A DNA stretch of 40,866 nt from an uncultured Bacilli bacterium. GTDB lineage: Bacteria > Bacillota_I > Bacilli_A > RF39 > UBA660. Positions 34,867-40,866 of this stretch are shown here, piece by piece (positions within the stretch are counted from its first letter, which is position 1; the number at the start of each line of letters is the position of its first letter). The position numbers and the translations under genes are program-made. Below the pieces are notes generated by a model. That model was not told the DNA's origin, searched no databases, and saw nothing but the letters and a program-made list of their open reading frames with translations. Location of the stretch: contig CANQYK010000005.1 of the NCBI GenBank assembly GCA_947628065.1, forward strand, positions 1 through 40,866, read 5' to 3'.

Positions 34867-36213
34867 ATGGCAGTAAGACAATTACCACATAATATTGAAG
34901 CAGAGATGAGTGTTTTAGGGGCTTGTCTTTTATCGCCAGTTGCCCTAACAACAGCAATTGAAAACTTAGAAGAAGCATCTTTCTATGATAGTAGGCACGC
35001 TAAGATTTTTAAGGCTTTAAAGAATTTAGCAGAAAAAAAAGAACCTATTGATACTACTACTTTAACAACAGAACTTACCAATTTAAATCTTCTGAATGAA
35101 GCAGGTGGTGTTAGTTATATTTCTGAAATTATTGAATTCGTACCAGTCGCATCCAATGTGGAATATTATATTAAAGAGGTAGAAAACAAGGCTTTGTTAC
35201 GAAGCTTGATTGATGTAGCAGGATCCATCGCAACGAGTGGTTATAATACGGATGAAGATGTAAATGATATCCTAGATCAAGCAGAAAAGCAAATTTTAAC
35301 CATTGCGAAAGGAAGAAAAAGTGGAGAATTTCGTAGTATTCAAGAAGTCTTAATTAAGACACAAGATGATTTGGAGAAATTAGCAGAAGCCAAAGGAGAG
35401 ATTACTGGTATTCCAACAGGATGGTATGATCTTGATAAAATAACTTCTGGTTTTCATGAGAATGAAATGATTATTATAGCGGCTCGTCCTGGTATGGGAA
35501 AAACTGCATTCGCCCTTAATCTTGCTACGTATGTTACAACGCATACCGATAAAACCGTTGCTGTTTTTAACTTAGAAATGGGAGCAGAACAACTTGCTAC
35601 TAGAATTCTTTCTTCTCTTGGACAAATTGAAGGATATAAACTTCGTACGGGACGTTTGTTAAATAACGATTGGAAGCGTTTTAACGAAGCTGCAAGCCAA
35701 CTTTCTAGTGCAAAACTCTATATTGATGATACACCGGGTGTTACGATTGGAGAAATAAGAGCAAAGTGTAGGCGTTTGGCATCTTCTAGTGATGGACTTG
35801 ACCTTGTTATTATTGATTACTTGCAATTAATTTCGGGTGGAAGAAACTATGGAAGCAATCGTCAACAAGAAGTTGCTGATATTTCTCGTAGTTTGAAGAC
35901 CCTTGCCATGGAGTTACATATTCCAATCATTGCCCTTGCACAACTTTCTCGTAGTGTAGAGGGAAGAGAAGATAAAAGACCAATGTTATCCGATTTAAGA
36001 GAGTCTGGTTCGATTGAACAAGATGCTGACCTTGTTGGATTCTTATATCGTGATGATTATTATAGTAAAGAAGCGAAGAAAGATCCTACTAGTATTAGTG
36101 AATTTATTATTGCAAAACATCGTAATGGACCACAAGCAACCATTCAATTATTATTTAAGAAAGATACATCTACTTTTGTAAATATGTCTAGACAAAATAG
36201 TGAGGAGGAATAA
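34867..36213 (+). CDS. dnaB: Replicative DNA helicase DnaB/DnaC
   Basis: This 448-residue hexameric helicase unwinds DNA at the fork. The N-terminal domain (LPHNIEAEMSVLGACL) is followed by the RecA-like domain with Walker A PGMGKTA at about 208-214. VIIDYLQLISG is Walker B and LSDLRESGSIEQDAD follows. It is called dnaC in Bacillus. It follows rplI, the usual order. AGGAGGG precedes the ATG. Confidence 0.97.
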   Translation: MAVRQLPHNIEAEMSVLGACLLSPVALTTAIENLEEASFYDSRHAKIFKALKNLAEKKEPIDTTTLTTELTNLNLLNEAGGVSYISEIIEFVPVASNVEYYIKEVENKALLRSLIDVAGSIATSGYNTDEDVNDILDQAEKQILTIAKGRKSGEFRSIQEVLIKTQDDLEKLAEAKGEITGIPTGWYDLDKITSGFHENEMIIIAARPGMGKTAFALNLATYVTTHTDKTVAVFNLEMGAEQLATRILSSLGQIEGYKLRTGRLLNNDWKRFNEAASQLSSAKLYIDDTPGVTIGEIRAKCRRLASSSDGLDLVIIDYLQLISGGRNYGSNRQQEVADISRSLKTLAMELHIPIIALAQLSRSVEGREDKRPMLSDLRESGSIEQDADLVGFLYRDDYYSKEAKKDPTSISEFIIAKHRNGPQATIQLLFKKDTSTFVNMSRQNSEEE

Positions 36214-36214
36214 T

Positions 36215-37729
36215 ATGAATTTAAAAACGATTGTACCAATTTGTATTTCCGTAGGCGTTAGTGCTCTTATATTGGTTGTTAGTCCAAATACAAGAGCAAA
36301 AGAACCAGAGAGTGTTTATCGTGTTTATTTAAAAGGAAAATCCATTGGATTGGTGGAAGAGCCAGATTCTTTGGAGGAATATATTGACAAAGAACAGGAA
36401 ACCTTAAAAAAGAAATACGATGTTGATCGTGTATATGCGCCAGAAGATTTAAAGATTGTAAAAGATATTACCTATGATGAGAAAATATCTACGACCAAAC
36501 AGATTTATGAAAAAATAAAAGATATTGAACCTTTTACAGTAAAAGGATATTCTATTTTTATCAAAGGAATCGATACGACTAATGAAGCAGGAGATAAAAT
36601 AAAGGGAAAAGATCAAACACTTTATGTTTTGGATAAAAAGGTATTTGAAGAGTCTATGGATAATACTATTCGTTCGTTTGTTGAAAGTGAAAACTATGAT
36701 AAGTATTTAGAAAATACCCAAAAAGAGATTAAAACAACGGGTACTATTATTGAAGATTTATCCATTGAAAATAAAGTAGTGGTCAAAGAGTATAACATTC
36801 CAACGGATAAAAAGATTTATGAAAATACAGAGGATTTGAGTAAGTATTTATTGTTTGGAACAACCGATGAAAATCAAAAATATACGGTAAAAGCAGGTGA
36901 CACTATTAGTGATGTAGCGTTTAATAATAAGCTATCCACAACCGAATTTTTGATTGCAAATCCTGAATTTCAAGATGAAAATAGTCTTCTTTTTGAAGGA
37001 CAAGAAGTAACCATTAATATTATCCAACCTCAGTTTCGTTTAGCAGAGGTGGATCATACGGTGTTTGATCAAGAGATCCCTTATGAGACAGAGGTAAAAT
37101 ATGATGAGAATAAATATGTTGGGGATGAAGAAGTCATTCAAAAGGGTGAGAATGGTTTACAACGAGTTACGAGTAAAGTACAAAAAATAAATGGACAAAC
37201 AGAAAATTCTGTTATTAATGATAGTGCAACCAAAGTATTAAAAGAACCGGTAAAAGAAATTGTTGTAAAAGGAAATAAACAAGCTTATCGTGGTGGTTCT
37301 AGTGGTGCAAATCCAAATTTACAAGGAAATACCAAAGTAGAAGGAAATTGGCGTTGGCCAACCATTACTCCATATACGATCAATAGTGGTTTTGGTTATC
37401 GTTGGGGTGTATTACATGATGGTGTTGATATTGGTGTTCCAGGTGGCTCTCCAATTTATGCTGCAAACAATGGTATTGTTGTAGAATCTGGTTATAAATG
37501 GCCAAATGGAAACTATGTACTTATCAATCATAACAATGGTTATTATACGATGTATGCGCATATGATGGAGCGTTATGCTTCTGTGGGTCAAAATGTATCC
37601 ATTGGTCAAAAGATTGGTGCCGTTGGAAAAACTGGTATGGCGACAGGATATCACTTACATTTTGGTCTTTATAAAGGATACCCAGGTATGAGAGGTTCTG
37701 GTGCCTTGTATCCACTTAGTTTGTTCTAA
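36215..37729 (+). CDS. Secreted LysM-G5-M23 peptidoglycan endopeptidase
   Basis: This 504-residue protein has an N-terminal signal or anchor (residues 4-24). An extracellular region of unknown fold (30-215) follows. A LysM domain occupies about 222-270 (KYTVKAGDTISDVAF), a G5-like domain 280-353, and a C-terminal M23 (LytM) domain about 380-500. Zinc ligands visible are H401 and D405 in HDGVDIG, and H482 in HLHFG, with H449 in YAHM. It probably cleaves peptidoglycan cross-bridges or stems. The ATG at 36,215 follows GAGGAGGAA. walJ begins on its last base, so the two are coupled. The WalKR kinase/regulator genes often found in this region are not in the window. Confidence 0.9.
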   Translation: MNLKTIVPICISVGVSALILVVSPNTRAKEPESVYRVYLKGKSIGLVEEPDSLEEYIDKEQETLKKKYDVDRVYAPEDLKIVKDITYDEKISTTKQIYEKIKDIEPFTVKGYSIFIKGIDTTNEAGDKIKGKDQTLYVLDKKVFEESMDNTIRSFVESENYDKYLENTQKEIKTTGTIIEDLSIENKVVVKEYNIPTDKKIYENTEDLSKYLLFGTTDENQKYTVKAGDTISDVAFNNKLSTTEFLIANPEFQDENSLLFEGQEVTINIIQPQFRLAEVDHTVFDQEIPYETEVKYDENKYVGDEEVIQKGENGLQRVTSKVQKINGQTENSVINDSATKVLKEPVKEIVVKGNKQAYRGGSSGANPNLQGNTKVEGNWRWPTITPYTINSGFGYRWGVLHDGVDIGVPGGSPIYAANNGIVVESGYKWPNGNYVLINHNNGYYTMYAHMMERYASVGQNVSIGQKIGAVGKTGMATGYHLHFGLYKGYPGMRGSGALYPLSLF

Positions 37730-38490
37730 TGAAATTTATCTCTTTAGCGTCTGGTTCGAAAGGGAATTCTTCTTATGTTGAATTAGGAGATATGAAATTT
37801 TTGATTGATATTGGTATTACATTAAAACGTTTAAAAAATAGTTTAGAACCTCTAAACGTCGTAGTAGATGATATTGATTTTCTTCTTCTTACCCATACGC
37901 ATAGTGATCATATTTTAGGACTTTCTGTTTTAGTAAAACATAGTCATTTTAAAATCTATATGAGTGAAGAGATGTATCCTATTTTAAAAGATATTGTACC
38001 AAAAGAGAGAATTGTTTTTTATCAAGATGAGATGCATATCAAAGATATGAAGATCAATTTAATTCATACCTCTCATGATGCGCCAGGTTCTGTTGGTTTC
38101 CTTTTTACGTATCAAGATCATAGTCTTGTCTATATTACGGATACGGGATATTTAAATCGAAAATATTTAAAAAATCTTGGAAACAAAGAATTGTATTATA
38201 TTGAGAGTAATCATGATGAGAAAATGTTAATGGATGGACCTTATCCATATCAGACAAAACAAAGAATTATTAGTGATGTTGGGCATTTATCCAATGAAAC
38301 AACAGCATCGTATTTAAAGACATTAATTGGAGAACAAACAAAATATATTGTTCTTTCTCATCTTAGTGAGACAAACAATACGAAAGAACTTGCCTTTTCT
38401 GCTTTGGAAAAAGTATTAGAAAACATTCCATATCAACCAGAAGTATTGATTGCAGAACAAGATGTAGTAGGGGATTTGATTGAAGTATGA
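37729..38490 (+). CDS. walJ: Metallo-hydrolase WalJ/YycJ
   Basis: This 253-residue metallo-beta-lactamase-fold protein has THTHSDH (HxHxDH), then HTSHDAPGS and YITDTGYL. WalJ/YycJ belongs to the walRK locus in Bacilli and has been linked to DNA metabolism and cell-wall stress. It overlaps the M23 gene by 1 nt and rlmH by 4 nt. The walJ-rlmH pairing supports the call. Confidence 0.9.
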   Translation: MKFISLASGSKGNSSYVELGDMKFLIDIGITLKRLKNSLEPLNVVVDDIDFLLLTHTHSDHILGLSVLVKHSHFKIYMSEEMYPILKDIVPKERIVFYQDEMHIKDMKINLIHTSHDAPGSVGFLFTYQDHSLVYITDTGYLNRKYLKNLGNKELYYIESNHDEKMLMDGPYPYQTKQRIISDVGHLSNETTASYLKTLIGEQTKYIVLSHLSETNNTKELAFSALEKVLENIPYQPEVLIAEQDVVGDLIEV

Positions 38491-38942
38491 TAAAAATTAT
38501 TTGTGTTGGGAAAATAAAAGAAAAGTATTTCGTGGATGCGATAAAAGAGTATGAGAAAAGATTATCAAAATATACAAAGTTAGAAATTATTGAGGTAATG
38601 GATTCTAATATTTCGGATATTAATAAGGCTCTTAAGATAGAACAGGATGCTATTATAAAACATATAAATGAAAAGGATTATCTTATTTTACTTGATTTAG
38701 ATGGAATAGAATTATCATCTATTGAATTATCAGAAGAATTAGAGAAAATAGAACAGATAAGTTCAAACCTTGTTTTTGTAATTGGTGGGAGTAATGGAGT
38801 AAGTGATGCATTAAAGCAAATGGCGAAAAAGAGAATTTCTTTTTCTCGACTTACATTTCCGCATCAATTGTTTCGGGTATTGTTATTAGAGCAGTTATAT
38901 CGTAGTTATAAGATAAGATATCATGAGAGTTATCACAAGTAG
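38487..38942 (+). CDS. rlmH: 23S rRNA (pseudouridine1915-N3)-methyltransferase RlmH
   Basis: This 151-residue SPOUT methyltransferase acts on the 70S ribosome. The signatures are MIKIICVGKIKEKYF, FVIGGSNGVSDAL, and FPHQLFRVLLLEQLYRSYKI. It is slightly shorter than B. subtilis RlmH (159). The start overlaps the walJ stop. Confidence 0.95.
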   Translation: MIKIICVGKIKEKYFVDAIKEYEKRLSKYTKLEIIEVMDSNISDINKALKIEQDAIIKHINEKDYLILLDLDGIELSSIELSEELEKIEQISSNLVFVIGGSNGVSDALKQMAKKRISFSRLTFPHQLFRVLLLEQLYRSYKIRYHESYHK

Positions 38943-38953
38943 TGGAGGTAGAA

Positions 38954-39616
38954 ATGATAGGAAATGATTGGGATACATATTTAAAAGAAGAATATGATAA
39001 ACCTTATTTTAAAGAATTAACAGGTTTTGTGGAAAAAGAATACAAAGAGAAAACAATTTATCCAAAAAAAAATGAGATCTTTAATGCTTTTCGTCATACG
39101 ACGTATAAAGATACAAAAGTCGTTATTTTAGGACAAGATCCATATCATGGAGAACATCAGGCACAAGGGCTATCTTTTTCTGTTCGTAATGGAATTCGAA
39201 AGCCACCTAGTTTGGTGAATATTTTTAAGGAATTAAATAGTGACTTAGGAATAAAAATACCAGTAACAAGTAGCTTATTACCATGGGCAGATCAAGGAGT
39301 GTTGCTTTTGAATAGTGTTTTAACCGTAGAAAAAGATAAGGCAGCATCTCACCGTGGTCGTGGTTGGGAAATCTTTACCGATAAAGTAATTGAGATATTG
39401 AATCAAAAAGAAACCCCTGTTGTATTTATTCTTTGGGGAAGTTATGCAAGAGCAAAGAAGGCATTAATTACAAATCCAATTCATGGTATTGTAGAATCTG
39501 CTCATCCATCCCCACTTTCTGCTCATAATGGTTTTTTTGGAAGTAGACCTTTTTCGAAAACAAATCAGTTTTTAACAGAAAAAGGATTAACACCAATTCG
39601 TTGGGAATTAGAATAA
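38954..39616 (+). CDS. ung: Uracil-DNA glycosylase, family 1
   Basis: This 220-residue enzyme removes uracil from DNA. The water-activating loop is GQDPYHGEHQAQGLSFSV and the minor-groove loop AHPSPLSAHNGFFGSRPFS. The ATG at 38,954 follows GTGGAGGTAGAA; the apparent GTG start at 38,942 belongs to that ribosome site. It is the last conserved housekeeping gene before the remnant-rich right end. Confidence 0.96.
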   Translation: MIGNDWDTYLKEEYDKPYFKELTGFVEKEYKEKTIYPKKNEIFNAFRHTTYKDTKVVILGQDPYHGEHQAQGLSFSVRNGIRKPPSLVNIFKELNSDLGIKIPVTSSLLPWADQGVLLLNSVLTVEKDKAASHRGRGWEIFTDKVIEILNQKETPVVFILWGSYARAKKALITNPIHGIVESAHPSPLSAHNGFFGSRPFSKTNQFLTEKGLTPIRWELE

Positions 39617-39625
39617 GATATGTAG

Positions 39626-39660
39626 AAGGAATCTCTATTTGTAGATATTCCTTTTATTAT
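39626..39660 (+). terminator. ung terminator
   Basis: AAGGAAT (39,626-39,632) pairs with ATTCCTT (39,647-39,653). A further TCTA/TAGA pairing surrounds a TTTG loop with one mismatch, then a T-rich tract follows. Confidence 0.75.
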
Positions 39661-39716
39661 CGGGTAAATTTTTCCAATTAATCAATATAATTGACATTAG
39701 ATTATTAGAATAATAG

Positions 39717-39750
39717 AAAAAGAATCTCTAATAAGATAGAAATTCTTTTT
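39717..39750. terminator. Bidirectional hairpin downstream of the Rpn-like remnant
   Basis: AAAAAGAAT (39,717-39,725) and ATTCTTTTT (39,742-39,750) form a 9-bp AT-rich stem with a 16-nt loop, just after the stop of the minus-strand remnant. Confidence 0.5.
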
Positions 39751-39754
39751 ATTA

Positions 39755-40129
39755 TTACTTTCTCATTTGTTTTGATTCTTGTTTGGTCTTTTCTAAGATA
39801 ACTTCATATGGAATATGAAATATTTTAGCCATTTCTTTATAGGCTTCTTCCCGACCAAGAGTACGTCCACGTTTTTCACCGCGCTTTTCACCCTCTTCAA
39901 GGCTTTCCCTCTGTACATCAATAAAAGATTGATAGTATTTGCCAGTACCGTTATCATAGCTCAAAGCAAAATTGTCTTGCATCATGTTCATTAAAATATC
40001 ACTCCCTTCTACTAATCTTAATGCTTCATCCGTATCTACTAAGCATCCAGCAACTAACATCTTTTCAAACTCTGTTAGTTTTTCTTCTTCTGTTGGCTGA
40101 TAAATAACATTATATTTTAGATATAGCAT
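39755..40129 (-). pseudogene. C-terminal remnant, probably of a PD-(D/E)XK-nuclease-family (Rpn/YhgA-like) transposase
   Basis: The frame gives 124 residues with the repetitive charged tail (EEGEKRGEKRGR) common at the C-termini of Rpn/YhgA-type proteins. The N-terminal nuclease domain is missing. The same frame stays open upstream to 40,204 (KIYEIYLTKVLEKYY in that stretch) without a start codon or ribosome site, so the 5' part appears to have been lost rather than never present. The family call rests mainly on the tail and is tentative. Confidence 0.5.
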
Positions 40130-40242
40130 CTGACTTTTACACTCAAGAGTATAATACTTTTCTAAAACTTTTGTAAGGTATATTTCATAAATTTTAATAT
40201 TTTGTTACTATTTACAGCCATTTAACATCTATACAAAAAGAA

Positions 40243-40313
40243 TAATCCACAATTAGAAAAAAAGGCATTGAAAAATAAGGGTTTGAGAAGCCCTTATTTT
40301 ATGTTTATCCACA
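40243..40313. other. Non-coding gap with two DnaA boxes and a terminator
   Basis: A perfect DnaA box TTATCCACA lies at 40,305-40,313 and a one-mismatch box TAATCCACA at 40,243-40,251. Between them a 10-bp hairpin (AAAATAAGGG with CCCTTATTTT, 40,272-40,300) can terminate in both directions. Nothing else is evident between 40,205 and 40,389. Confidence 0.55.
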
Positions 40314-40389
40314 GATTTAAAAAGTTGTTAAAAACCTATTGAAAAAAAGAAAAAAGTATGATTAAGTACTATTGAAAGATGGTAATAAT

Positions 40390-40806
40390 ATGAAAGATAT
40401 AACGGCAAAAGAATTAAAGGAAAGATTTACACTAAAACAACTTCAGGCATATAATAGTGAAATAAGAAGTAAATATAACGAAATGATATTCAACTATAGA
40501 AAATTAGAAAAACAATTCGAAGCAAGAGTAAAGACAGATGTGAAAAAAAGAACAAAAGAATTAGAAAAAAATTATAATAATCAATTAAAAGAAAAGGACA
40601 AAAAATTAAAAGAAAAAGATAAATTAATAGAAGAGAAAGATAAACAAATCGATGCATTAAAAGAAAAGATTGCTAGAATGGAATCAAAAATGAATAATGA
40701 TGCCAGTAATTCTGGTCTTCCAACATCAAAAACAGCAATAGGAAAAAAGAAGTATATTCCAAATAGTAGAGTAAAAACAGGAAAACCAAAAGGTTATGAA
40801 AACTAA
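40390..40806 (+). pseudogene. N-terminal fragment of an IS66-like transposase
   Basis: The frame from the ATG at 40,390 gives 138 residues. A long Lys/Glu coiled coil (about 15-100) is followed by NNDASNSGLPTSKTAIGKKK and later GKPKG. That resembles the N-terminal Asn/Ser-Pro-Ser region of IS66-type transposases, where the sequence would continue GGQKGH and a catalytic domain. Here it stops at YEN. The 60 bases after the stop show no obvious continuation before the window ends. A small stand-alone coiled-coil protein is an alternative. Confidence 0.45.
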
Positions 40807-40866
40807 TTTATTATGCAAAGTAAATATTTAATATATAGATATTAAAGAAAATATATTACTTTTACT

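Noticed and set aside
1-40866. tRNA and rRNA genes.
   Set aside because: I saw no rRNA-like sequence and no tRNA cloverleaf, but a covariance-model scan was not possible.

Overview
The window is the replication-origin region of an AT-rich, low-GC Gram-positive bacterium (Firmicutes, Bacilli-like). The evidence is the gene order dnaA-dnaN-recF-gyrB-gyrA on one side and rpmH-rnpA-yidC-jag-mnmE-mnmG-rsmG-noc-parA-parB-ychF-rpsF-ssb-rpsR-rplI-dnaB-walJ-rlmH-ung on the other. A ComK-family regulator and a Noc-type ParB paralogue also point to Bacilli. TGA is used as a stop codon (for example recF and the 12,884 gene), so this is not a Mycoplasma-type genetic code. An uncultured gut Bacilli/Erysipelotrichia/RF39-like genome is a reasonable guess, but that is inference.

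Layout. Positions 1-688 hold a non-coding tandem array of nine identical 20-bp palindromes (ATTATTTCCCGGGAAATAAT). Each contains the Noc-binding site known from Bacillus subtilis, and the array runs off the left edge. Positions 719-9628 are transcribed leftward: dnaA, dnaN, a comK-like gene, recF, gyrB, gyrA. oriC lies at about 9,668-9,860, with clustered DnaA-box-like sequences. To its right nearly everything is transcribed rightward: a sigma-70-family gene divergent from dnaA across oriC; rpmH, rnpA, yidC, jag; two tandem uncharacterised paralogues; mnmE, mnmG, rsmG; a convergent 34-residue membrane peptide gene; noc, parA, parB; mscS, a DUF951 gene and an AbgT-family transporter. Next come a 1072-residue surface protein (Ig-like stalk plus ComEC-like metallo-beta-lactamase domain), ychF, a lipoprotein gene split by a 1318-bp insertion sequence, and a TasA/camelysin-like secreted protein. 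Then follow rpsF-ssb-rpsR, a duplicated-domain hypothetical, a stand-alone DHH phosphodiesterase, rplI, dnaB, a LysM-G5-M23 cell-wall hydrolase, walJ, rlmH and ung. The right end holds two transposon-related remnants and stray DnaA boxes.

How it fits together. The window contains both a Noc homologue with Noc-type specificity residues and a dense array of its predicted sites, on opposite sides of oriC. In B. subtilis Noc sites are scattered singly over the chromosome. A helically spaced cluster beside the origin suggests a dedicated Noc-loading centre, perhaps centromere-like. The Noc protein is itself unusual: it lacks the N-terminal membrane-binding helix and carries a ~250-residue acidic linker with repeated short motifs. 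I regard the array and this protein as the most interesting candidate system here. Secondary points are a ComK homologue and an extra sigma factor flanking dnaA, the surface-anchored ComEC-like enzyme, and an insertion whose precise removal restores an open reading frame.
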